Shown here in pieces: positions 1 through 5,323 of a stretch of 5,323 nt of DNA. The stretch lies in contig SYCM01000125.1 in NCBI GenBank assembly GCA_005786915.1, forward strand, positions 1 to 5,323, given 5' to 3'. This stretch comes from Bacteroidota bacterium (GTDB lineage Bacteria; Bacteroidota; Bacteroidia; Flavobacteriales; Schleiferiaceae). The notes beneath the pieces were generated by a model that was given only the letters and a program-made list of their open reading frames with translations, ran no database searches and was not told the DNA's origin. The translations under genes were made by a program, and so were the position numbers. Every line of letters begins with the position of its first letter. Position 1 is the stretch's first letter.

Positions 1-273
1 GAGGTCATCTTTGAAGAATTCAAGGGCACCGGCAATATGGAAATGCAGCTCGATCGCCGCATTGCCAACCGCCGAATCTGGCCGGCCATCGACTTGATTG
101 CGTCGGGTACCCGCAAAGAAGATATGCTTCTCAGTCCCGAGGTGCTGAACCGCATGTACATCTTGAGACGCCACTTGGCCGACATGACTCCGGTGGAGGC
201 CATGGAGTTCCTCGAGGATCGCATGAACAAAACGCGCAACAACGAGGAATTCCTCGTTTCGATGAACGGCTAA
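1..273 (+). CDS. rho: Transcription termination factor Rho, C-terminal part (5' end outside window)
   Basis: This is the last 90 codons of Rho, the hexameric RNA-dependent ATPase/translocase that ends transcription at Rho-dependent sites. The reading frame is open from base 1 and stops at TAA 271-273, so the gene begins upstream of the window. The fragment starts in the conserved EEFKGTGNM segment. It keeps the two arginines equivalent to E. coli Arg353 (NRRIWP, visible residue 25) and the Arg366 arginine finger (SGTRKE, visible residue 38), judged by aligning the C-terminus to the remembered E. coli protein. The end, EAMEFLEDRMNKTRNNEEF, is the typical Rho C-terminus and reads like Bacteroidota versions. 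The N-terminal RNA-binding domain and the Walker motifs are not visible. The gene is followed by an intrinsic terminator and by the convergent rnz gene. Confidence 0.97.
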   Translation, partial: EVIFEEFKGTGNMEMQLDRRIANRRIWPAIDLIASGTRKEDMLLSPEVLNRMYILRRHLADMTPVEAMEFLEDRMNKTRNNEEFLVSMNG

Positions 274-298
274 GGCCCACAGCAAATTGCCCGCATGG

Positions 299-327
299 AG
301 CCGCTCCCCCTCGGGAGCGGCTTTTTT
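299..327 (+). terminator. Intrinsic terminator after rho
   Basis: A perfect 10-bp GC-rich stem (299-308 paired with 313-322, AGCCGCTCCC / GGGAGCGGCT) closes a 4-nt loop and runs directly into a T-run at 322-327. It lies 25 bp after the rho stop codon, in the right orientation for rho transcripts. The same hairpin forms at the 3' end of rnz transcripts from the other strand, but there it is not followed by a U-run, so it would be at most a weak terminator for rnz. Confidence 0.92.
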
Positions 328-1249
328 ATTCTGCTGCGGCGAGCGGATTCAGTCCGCTTTGGCCGACCAAAATCCGCCCCGAATACACGGCCGATGCTTC
401 GGCAGCAAAGTCCGCCAGTCGCGCGTAGCGCTGCGAAAAGTGCCCCAAAACCAAGCATCCGGCACCAGCCGACGCCGCCACGAGTCCCGCCTCACGAGCC
501 GTGGAATGACCTGTTTTTTCGGCCAGAGCCTGATGTCGCGCCAAAAACGTGCTCTCGTGATACATATAATCCACACCCTGGGCAAAGTCAGCGAGCGCAG
601 GCTCGTAGCGGGTGTCGGTCAAGTAGGCCATGCGGAATCCGTGCCGTCCTGGAACAGTCACCGACGCATTCGGCACCCGATGGCCCCCGCGGGTCGTCGC
701 ATCCAGCCCGAGCTGCAGGCTGCGAAAGTCAGCGTGCTCAAGGCCTGCGGCCACGGCGGCCTCATAATCCACCGACCGCGGAGCGACGCGCTCCTCAACG
801 AGGTAGCCCCAGGCCTCGATTCGGTGGTTCAAGGGGTGCGCGAGGATGCGGACGTCGTCGTTCTCGAGCACGCATCCGTGCTCCGCAGGCACAAACTGAA
901 CCGGATAGGACCAAGATCCCTCAGTGGCGGCGTTTATTCCGTGCAAAAAGTCGGGCAGGCCCCGCGGGCCCACCACCACGAGCGGCTTGACCCGCCCTTG
1001 AAGGGTCCACGACGAAAGCAGTCCGGGCAACCCAAAGACGTGGTCGCCGTGCAGGTGGGTAATGAGTACGACGTCAAAAGAAGCGCCCCGCAGCCCCACT
1101 TCGCGAATGCGAATCTGGGTGCCCTCGCCGCAATCGAGGAGAAGTAGGGTTCCGCCCACCCTCAGCGACTGGGCCGAGGGATACTGGTTGGGGGCCGGAA
1201 CAGCCGCGCTGCACCCCAAGATGCGCCAATCGATGCGAGAAAAGTCCAT
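326..1249 (-). CDS. rnz: Ribonuclease Z (tRNA 3'-end endonuclease)
   Basis: RNase Z is a zinc metallo-beta-lactamase-fold endonuclease that cuts the 3' trailer from precursor tRNAs in the cytoplasm. The 307-residue protein matches the usual short-form length of about 305. It begins with a typical strand and turn (ILGCSAAVPAP, residues 10-20), then LLDCGEGTQ (37-45) and the metal-binding HxHxDH motif (THLHGDH: His65, His67, Asp69, His70). Further probable ligands or conserved residues are His142 (PLNHRI), Asp212 (YLTDT), His231 (HESTF), His248 (GHST) and His270 (GHFSQRY), so the active site looks complete. The start ATG at 1249-1247 is chosen because the fold begins just after it. An in-frame ATG at 1315 would add 22 residues but would run into pyrR. 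The TAA stop (328-326) lies in the T-run of the rho terminator. The gene is divergent from pyrR. Confidence 0.95.
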   Translation of the reverse strand: MDFSRIDWRILGCSAAVPAPNQYPSAQSLRVGGTLLLLDCGEGTQIRIREVGLRGASFDVVLITHLHGDHVFGLPGLLSSWTLQGRVKPLVVVGPRGLPDFLHGINAATEGSWSYPVQFVPAEHGCVLENDDVRILAHPLNHRIEAWGYLVEERVAPRSVDYEAAVAAGLEHADFRSLQLGLDATTRGGHRVPNASVTVPGRHGFRMAYLTDTRYEPALADFAQGVDYMYHESTFLARHQALAEKTGHSTAREAGLVAASAGAGCLVLGHFSQRYARLADFAAEASAVYSGRILVGQSGLNPLAAAE

Positions 1250-1290
1250 GGCTCCCAAAGGTCGCGCGCGAACGAGATGCAAAAAAGCCC

Positions 1291-1298
1291 TAATTTTG
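1291..1298 (+). promoter_or_regulatory. Candidate Bacteroidota -7 promoter element for the pyrR operon
   Basis: TAATTTTG is an exact match to the Bacteroidota sigma-ABfr -7 consensus TAnnTTTG. It sits in a short AT-rich island (1280-1300) within GC-rich DNA, between the divergent rnz and pyrR genes. Transcription would begin at about 1304-1307, at or just before the preferred pyrR ATG at 1307. No convincing -33 TTG is visible at the expected distance upstream, which keeps confidence moderate. It also falls inside the longer pyrR reading frame starting at 1277, so that start and this promoter are probably mutually exclusive. Confidence 0.45.
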
Positions 1299-1306
1299 AA
1301 GCCGAG

Positions 1307-1861
1307 ATGGCCCAAAAGACGCTTTTATCCCAGCGCGACTGCGAAGTCACCCTGCGTCGGCTGTGCCACCAGCTCAACGAGGTGCACGTTCCGTGGAGCC
1401 GCACCGTCCTCGTGGGCATCCAACCCCGGGGCAGCAAGCTGCTCAAGGCGCTCGTTGCCCAACTGGAATCAGAATTTCAAACGGGACCCATCGCCCACGG
1501 CCTGCTTGACATCACGTTCCACCGCGACGACTTTCGGCGGCGCGAAGAACCCCTTGTTGCCAGCCCCACCGAGATGGACGTGCTCATTGAAGGCAAGCGG
1601 GTCGTGCTCATCGACGACGTGCTCTACACGGGGCGCTCCGTCCGCGCCGCGCTGGACGCCCTCGGCGATTTTGGCCGCCCCGAGCGCGTGGAGCTCTGCG
1701 TGCTGATCGACCGCCGCTTCTCGCGCGAACTCCCCATCCAGCCCGACTACTCCGGCCGCCGTGTCGACGCCCTCAACCACGAACGGGTGCGCCTGAACTG
1801 GCGCGGAGAAACCCTTGAATCCGTACTGCTCGAATCCCAACCCTATGCCCCGGAACGCTAA
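1307..1861 (+). CDS. pyrR: PyrR: pyrimidine operon regulator / uracil phosphoribosyltransferase
   Basis: PyrR is a type I phosphoribosyltransferase that makes UMP from uracil and PRPP. In Bacillus-type systems it also binds pyr mRNA to cause attenuation. The 184-residue product is slightly above the usual length of about 175-180. It shows VLVGIQPRG (about residues 34-42), the DDF segment near 74-76 (FHRDDF), and the PRPP-binding loop VLIDDVLYTGRSV (about 100-112), whose VLYTGR sequence is diagnostic of PyrR. The start at 1307 is preferred because MAQKTLL resembles family N-termini. An in-frame ATG at 1277 would add 10 residues. No Shine-Dalgarno sequence is obvious. The gene overlaps pyrB by 17 bp, so the two are co-transcribed. 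Whether this PyrR regulates through RNA is unclear, because there is no room for an attenuator leader ahead of it. Confidence 0.93.
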   Translation: MAQKTLLSQRDCEVTLRRLCHQLNEVHVPWSRTVLVGIQPRGSKLLKALVAQLESEFQTGPIAHGLLDITFHRDDFRRREEPLVASPTEMDVLIEGKRVVLIDDVLYTGRSVRAALDALGDFGRPERVELCVLIDRRFSRELPIQPDYSGRRVDALNHERVRLNWRGETLESVLLESQPYAPER

Positions 1862-2795
1862 GCTGCAATCTCGACACCTCCTTGGACTTCAGCACGTTCC
1901 CGCCGAAGACCTCCACCTCATTTTGCACTGGGCCGGGCACTTTAAAGAGGTCATCAACCGACCAATCAAACGGGTCCCTTCGCTTCGCGACATCACCATC
2001 GCCAACCTCTTTTTTGAAAATTCTACCCGCACGCGCCTGAGCTTTGAACTCGCCGAGAAACGGCTTTCGGCCGACGTGGTCAACTTTGCCGCCTCCAACT
2101 CGTCGGTAAAAAAAGGCGAAACCCTCACCGACACGGTGAACAACATCCTCGCGATGAAGGTGGACGTGGTCGTCATTCGCCACGCAGACGCCGGGGTGCC
2201 GCAGTTTTTGGCCGATCGGGTTCCCGCGCACATCGTCAACGCCGGCGACGGCACCCACGAGCACCCCACCCAAGCACTACTCGACGCGTTCACCATTCAG
2301 GAACGGCTCGGCAGCCTTGAGGGCAAAAAAGTGGTGATAGTGGGCGACATTCTGCATTCGCGCGTAGCCTTGAGCAACATGTTTGGCCTTCAAAAACTGG
2401 GTGCGCAGGTGGCCGTAACCGGTCCGTCTACCCTCATCCCGAGGGCCATCCACGAGCTGGGCGTCGAAGTGATCTCCGACGTGGACGACGCGTTGGCGTG
2501 GGCCGACGTCGCCAACGTACTTCGAGTGCAGCACGAGCGCATGGATCGGGCCTTTTTTCCGTCGATTCGCGAGTACCACCGCCGCTACGGCATTACCATG
2601 GAGCGCCTCAACCGCCTCGACCGCATTCCGCTCATTTTGCACCCCGGACCCATCAACCGCGGGGTTGAGCTCACGAGCGAAGTCGCTGATTCGCCCCACG
2701 CCGCGATTTTGAACCAGGTCGAAAACGGAGTTGCCGTTCGCATGGCCGTGTTGTACCTTCTTGCCGCTCAATCAAGTACGCAAGATGTCCTTTAA
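1845..2795 (+). CDS. pyrB: Aspartate carbamoyltransferase, catalytic subunit
   Basis: PyrB condenses carbamoyl phosphate with L-aspartate to N-carbamoyl-L-aspartate, the committed step of de novo pyrimidine synthesis in the cytoplasm. The 316-residue product is near the normal length of about 305-310. Carbamoyl-phosphate-binding FFENSTRTR is at residues 56-64, SVKKGE with the conserved lysine at 87-92, IRH at 111-113, HEHPTQ at 138-143, GDILHSR at 167-173, LRVQ at 226-229 and LHPGPINRG at 265-273. All expected catalytic landmarks are present. The start at 1845 is preferred over an in-frame ATG at 1815 because the family begins shortly before HLLGL. It overlaps pyrR (17 bp) upstream and the STAS-like gene (11 bp) downstream. 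No regulatory subunit gene pyrI is seen in the window, which fits a PyrI-independent enzyme controlled at expression level by PyrR. Confidence 0.97.
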   Translation: MPRNAKLQSRHLLGLQHVPAEDLHLILHWAGHFKEVINRPIKRVPSLRDITIANLFFENSTRTRLSFELAEKRLSADVVNFAASNSSVKKGETLTDTVNNILAMKVDVVVIRHADAGVPQFLADRVPAHIVNAGDGTHEHPTQALLDAFTIQERLGSLEGKKVVIVGDILHSRVALSNMFGLQKLGAQVAVTGPSTLIPRAIHELGVEVISDVDDALAWADVANVLRVQHERMDRAFFPSIREYHRRYGITMERLNRLDRIPLILHPGPINRGVELTSEVADSPHAAILNQVENGVAVRMAVLYLLAAQSSTQDVL

Positions 2796-3132
2796 GCTCG
2801 AACGCAAACCGCAGTTCATCCACCTTCGGTGGGGCGCCGACTCGTTTGGCCCTGAAGGGGTGGCGGAATTCCAATCGCTCGTTCAAAAGCACCCCGACGA
2901 CCACCTGCTGGTCAACTTGCTTGCCGCCGAAGAATTCGAGGGCATCGAAGAGCTCCAAGACCTTCAGGCTGAGCGCATGGACCAAATGTTCTCGTGCATC
3001 CTGATCGTGCGCGAGTCGCTCATGCACCTGTTCGACGAAGACTTGGCGGTGGTGCCCACCGTACTCGAGGCCGAAGATTACTTCGGAATGGAGGACATGC
3101 AGCGCCAGCTGCTGGACGGCGACGCGGAGTAA
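2785..3132 (+). CDS. Small STAS-domain-like protein, probably without the phosphorylatable serine
   Basis: This is a 115-residue acidic cytoplasmic protein with no signal peptide or membrane segment. Its end, VVPTVLEAEDYFGMEDMQRQLL (residues 89-110), strongly resembles the tail of the small STAS (anti-sigma-factor-antagonist-like) proteins found beside rnz in many Bacteroidota, recalled as IVPTVxEAxDxxFMEEIERxL. The middle segment HLLVNLLAAEEFEGIEELQDL (40-60) aligns with the STAS core LxLDLSxVxFxDSSGL. Here FEGIEEL (51-57) replaces the DSSGL turn, so the usual phospho-acceptor serine is missing. The start at 2785 is chosen because MSFKLERKP gives a STAS-like first strand. An in-frame ATG at 2731 would lie deep in pyrB. 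The 11-bp overlap with pyrB implies co-expression with the pyr genes. Its role is unknown; family assignment rests on remembered similarity, not a search. Confidence 0.65.
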   Translation: MSFKLERKPQFIHLRWGADSFGPEGVAEFQSLVQKHPDDHLLVNLLAAEEFEGIEELQDLQAERMDQMFSCILIVRESLMHLFDEDLAVVPTVLEAEDYFGMEDMQRQLLDGDAE

Positions 3133-3138
3133 TCCCGA

Positions 3139-4494
3139 CTAGACAAACCGAGGCGCCCACTGGCGCACGTCCCAACCTCCGAGGTTGCCCGAACTCATGA
3201 TGAGCAGGTTCAGCTGGTCGGGAGCCGAGCGTTCCAGCTCGGCGCGCAAGGCATCTGAATCGGTAAACACCTCTACCCCCGGACCAAAGGCCGCCTGAAC
3301 GGCTTCGGGAGCCAAGGGCGGCAGCTTTTTGTGGGCCACCGCTGCGGGATCAAACAGCACCATAGCGCGGTCAAGGCCGTCCAGCGACCCCGCGTATCCG
3401 GGCAAAAACGCCGGATTCAAGCTGCTGAACGTGTGCAGCTCGAGCAAGCCCCAAACCGGTCGGTTGCCAAAACTCTCGGCAAAGGCCGCCGTGGTTGCCG
3501 CTACCTTAGACGGAGCGTGCGCAAAATCCAAGTAGACGGCGCGGCGCTCCGAATCGGCAAGCGGTTCGAGGCGGCGCTGCGCGCCCTGAAACGAGGCGAT
3601 GGCCTCATAAAAGTCGGCCTCCTGAATTCCCATTTCCTGGGCCAGCCAGCGGGCGCCTTCGGCGTTGGCCAAGTTGTGTCGGCCCATCACGCTCATCGGG
3701 AGCTCGCCCATCGGCGTCTTCCAGTACCACTGGGTCCCGTCGTGGCGGTGTTCGGGGGTGCGGTAGGGAATTTTGCGAATCGGCGAAGCGTCTGCCGCCA
3801 CTAGCGCCGAAAGCTCCGAGTCTTCCTCAAAGTAAAGCAAGGTTCCGCCCGGCTCCATGGAGGCTAAAAATCCGCGAAACGCGTCGGCGTAGGACTCCTG
3901 GGTCGGAAAAACGTTAACGTGGTCCCAAGCCATGCCCGTAATCAGCCCTACGTGGGCCTTGTAAAGGTGAAACTTGGGACGCGGGTCCAGCGGCGATGCC
4001 AGGTATTCGTCGCCTTCAAAAACGGCCCATTCGTCGGTGCCTTGCAGGCGTACCGAGGCATCCAAGCCCGGAACCTGTGCTCCGACGAGGTAGTCGGGCA
4101 AGCGATCTAGGTACTTCAGAACGTGAAGCAGCATTGACGTGGTCGTCGTTTTGCCGTGCGAACCGCCCACAACCACCCGGGTCTGAGCCTCACAGGCCTT
4201 TTGCACGTACTCAGGGTAGGAATACACGGGAATCCCCAATACTTGGGCCCGCTGAAGTTCGGGGTTGTCGCTGCGGGCGTGCATGCCCAACACCACGGCG
4301 TCGAGTCCAGCGTGAATGCGCTCGGGGAACCAGCCCTCTTCGGCGGGCAGCAGTCCCGCGGACTGCAACCTGCTGCGGCTGGGTTCAAAAATGGCGTCGT
4401 CGCTCCCGGTTACAACCACCCCCGCACGGGTAGCCAGCGCAAGGGCGAGGCTGTGCATCGCGCTTCCGCCAATGGCGATAAAATGTACCTTCAT
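3139..4494 (-). CDS. mpl: Mpl-type Mur ligase: UDP-MurNAc:L-Ala-gamma-D-Glu-meso-DAP ligase
   Basis: Mpl attaches recycled tripeptide to UDP-N-acetylmuramic acid, using ATP, and so returns turned-over peptidoglycan to cell-wall synthesis in the cytoplasm. The 451-residue protein has all three Mur domains. The N-terminal nucleotide-binding fold is HFIAIGGSAMH (residues 4-14) with TGSDD (29-33). The ATP-binding loop is GGSHGKTTTTS (110-120), followed by EGDEY (160-164) and AWDHVNVFP (189-197). GRHNLANA is at 271-278. The C-terminal domain has DFAHAPSKV (323-331) and LELHTFSSLN (351-360). The AIGGSAMH start and HAPSKV/HTFSSLN fit Mpl better than MurC, and many Bacteroidota genomes label this family 'peptidoglycan synthetase'. 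It follows the lipoprotein gene by 6 bp, so it is probably in the same transcript, and it converges with the STAS-like gene with 6 bp between stop codons. Confidence 0.9.
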   Translation of the reverse strand: MKVHFIAIGGSAMHSLALALATRAGVVVTGSDDAIFEPSRSRLQSAGLLPAEEGWFPERIHAGLDAVVLGMHARSDNPELQRAQVLGIPVYSYPEYVQKACEAQTRVVVGGSHGKTTTTSMLLHVLKYLDRLPDYLVGAQVPGLDASVRLQGTDEWAVFEGDEYLASPLDPRPKFHLYKAHVGLITGMAWDHVNVFPTQESYADAFRGFLASMEPGGTLLYFEEDSELSALVAADASPIRKIPYRTPEHRHDGTQWYWKTPMGELPMSVMGRHNLANAEGARWLAQEMGIQEADFYEAIASFQGAQRRLEPLADSERRAVYLDFAHAPSKVAATTAAFAESFGNRPVWGLLELHTFSSLNPAFLPGYAGSLDGLDRAMVLFDPAAVAHKKLPPLAPEAVQAAFGPGVEVFTDSDALRAELERSAPDQLNLLIMSSGNLGGWDVRQWAPRFV

Positions 4495-4500
4495 GTGCCC

Positions 4501-5274
4501 CTAAAGCTGAATCTGGTAGGCTTTGAGCAAGTTCAAGCGAAACGAGGGAAGCAGCGGGTAGAACAGTGCGTTCGAGGGATCAATGTCGATCTGGTCCACA
4601 ATGGCCGGGTCTGCGCCTTCGAGCAGCAGGTTCGCCTTGAAGACTATGTTGACGTTCACGTCGCGTCCCTTGCGCACCGTGAACTGCGACTGGTACTCCA
4701 GAAGTTCGTTAAACGCTTCAGAACTGATGGTGTACTTGAAGGGCTTGTAGGGCTTATCTTGGGTAGTGTCGGTCGGACTCTTCCACCAACCCTCAATGAC
4801 CACCGCGTTGTAGCCGCCGTTCGGGCGCGCCAGACGGTTCATCGGGCTTTCGGGCGACCACGACGTGGTGGGGATCGCGTTTTGGGCGCTGTCCAACCCA
4901 ATTCTCCACCAATGGCGGCCCGAGTAGGTGCCCGTCGGAAGCTCATAAATCGGCGTAAATCCGCCGTACAAAGACGACGTCGAAGTAATCGCAAAGTCCG
5001 TCGTATCGCCCTTCACCGGAAAAATGGTGTCGCCCAAGTGGTTCTCAAAATGGTAAAAACCCATGGCCAGCTCAATGTTTTTGAACCGAATCAGCGTGCC
5101 GGAATTGTCCAGCGCAAACACTTTATTGGTGTCAATCAACTCACCCTTAAAGTAGTAGAAGTGCCGAAGTACCACGTTGCGCGCGTCCCGTCCGGGATCG
5201 GGTTCCACAAACGTCGCTTCGCAACCGGCGAAACCAAGGGCCGCGATGCACACGGCCAACCAAGCATTTTTCAT
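4501..5274 (-). CDS. Lipoprotein with MbnP-like domain
   Basis: This 257-residue protein begins with a lipoprotein signal: MKNAW, a hydrophobic stretch LAVCIAALGF, then the lipobox FAGC with Cys18 as the probable lipidated residue, so it should be anchored in the envelope facing the periplasm or outside. The mature part resembles the MbnP-like family: an early His in LRHFYYFKGELIDTN (residues 36-50) followed by an ALDNSGTLIRFKNIELAMGFYHF strand pair (54-76), IGLDSAQNA (125-133), MNRLARPNGGYNAVVIEGWW (145-164) and FKYTIS (179-184). MbnP-like proteins are linked to copper or methanobactin biology and often neighbour a di-haem peroxidase (MbnH). No such partner is in the window, though the upstream side is cut off. 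It is the first visible gene of a two-gene transcript with mpl. The lipoprotein call is firm and the MbnP assignment is an unsearched recollection. Confidence 0.75.
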   Translation of the reverse strand: MKNAWLAVCIAALGFAGCEATFVEPDPGRDARNVVLRHFYYFKGELIDTNKVFALDNSGTLIRFKNIELAMGFYHFENHLGDTIFPVKGDTTDFAITSTSSLYGGFTPIYELPTGTYSGRHWWRIGLDSAQNAIPTTSWSPESPMNRLARPNGGYNAVVIEGWWKSPTDTTQDKPYKPFKYTISSEAFNELLEYQSQFTVRKGRDVNVNIVFKANLLLEGADPAIVDQIDIDPSNALFYPLLPSFRLNLLKAYQIQL

Positions 5275-5278
5275 GACG

Positions 5279-5286
5279 GAAATTTA
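5279..5286 (-). promoter_or_regulatory. Candidate -7 promoter element for the lipoprotein-mpl operon
   Basis: Read on the - strand, TAAATTTC matches the Bacteroidota -7 consensus TAnnTTTG at all fixed positions except the last. It lies only 4 nt from the lipoprotein ATG (5274-5272) in the AT-richest part of the 49-bp upstream stretch. No -33 TTG is visible in the part of the upstream region that the window contains. If used, the transcript would start close to the ATG. Confidence 0.3.
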
Positions 5287-5323
5287 CGCATTACCCACGA
5301 GTTCCGGGGGACGCACTTGCTCA

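Noticed and set aside
287..1147. Long + strand reading frame of 286 codons opposite rnz
   Set aside because: It is antisense to rnz, which has a complete RNase Z active site. The product has a low-complexity composition rich in Arg, His and Pro with no recognisable motif, as expected of a shadow frame in GC-rich DNA.
1277..1306. Longer pyrR start at 1277
   Set aside because: It adds 10 residues unlike known PyrR N-termini and contains the probable -7 promoter element. The MAQKTLL start at 1307 fits the family better, though 1277 cannot be fully excluded.
1249..1315. Longer rnz start at 1315, adding 22 residues
   Set aside because: The RNase Z fold begins right after the ATG at 1249, and the longer version would overlap the start of pyrR. 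The extra residues do not resemble the family N-terminus.
1469..1840. - strand reading frame of 123 codons opposite pyrR
   Set aside because: It is the antisense shadow of pyrR's conserved PRPP-binding region and shows no motif of its own.
2277..2771. - strand reading frame of 164 codons opposite pyrB
   Set aside because: It is antisense to the conserved aspartate-binding half of PyrB and shows no recognisable domain.
3153..3166. Small inverted repeat GCGCC-CACT-GGCGC near the convergent junction, considered as a terminator
   Set aside because: It has only a 5-bp stem, lies inside the mpl coding region and has no T-run on either strand.
3996..4433. + strand reading frame of 145 codons opposite mpl
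   Set aside because: It is an Arg/Pro/Cys-rich shadow frame antisense to the ATP-binding domain of the Mur ligase.
5271..5291. Six-codon upstream reading frame on the - strand whose TGA overlaps the lipoprotein ATG
   Set aside because: Its start would lie upstream of the likely transcription start, and so short a frame is expected by chance. It has no ribosome-binding signal.

Overview
The window looks like ordinary chromosomal DNA of a member of the Bacteroidota, most likely a GC-rich relative of the Flavobacteriales. The evidence is family resemblance recalled from memory, not a search. The Rho C-terminus, the PyrR N-terminus, the Mpl-type Mur ligase, a STAS-like protein ending in the signature usual for the partner of RNase Z, and an MbnP-like lipoprotein all read like Bacteroidota versions. 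Shine-Dalgarno signals are weak or absent, and a perfect TAnnTTTG promoter element lies upstream of pyrR. The DNA is visibly GC-rich, which is unusual for Flavobacteriales.

Layout from left to right: (1) the last 90 codons of rho on the + strand, followed by a strong intrinsic terminator; (2) rnz (RNase Z) on the - strand, whose stop codon lies inside the terminator's T-run; (3) a gap of about 57 bp between divergent genes, then a + strand operon pyrR-pyrB-STAS-like gene in which each gene overlaps the next by 17 and 11 bp; (4) a convergent junction of only 6 bp; (5) on the - strand, a lipoprotein gene (MbnP-like) followed 6 bp downstream by mpl (Mur ligase). Coding density is very high. No stretch over 300 bases lacks a gene, and I saw no RNA genes, mobile elements, CRISPR arrays or long repeats.

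Functions: Rho ends transcription, RNase Z trims tRNA 3' ends, and PyrB carries out the committed step of pyrimidine synthesis with PyrR as its likely regulator or uracil salvage enzyme. Mpl recycles cell-wall peptide. The lipoprotein is probably envelope-anchored and may bind metal or pair with a partner encoded outside the window.

I did not find a convincing new multi-gene system. The most interesting points are a STAS-like protein that appears to have lost its phosphorylatable serine and sits at the end of the pyr operon instead of beside rnz; the extreme packing of the rho/rnz and rnz/pyrR junctions; and -7-like promoter elements only 4-8 nt from three start codons, suggesting very short or absent 5' leaders.
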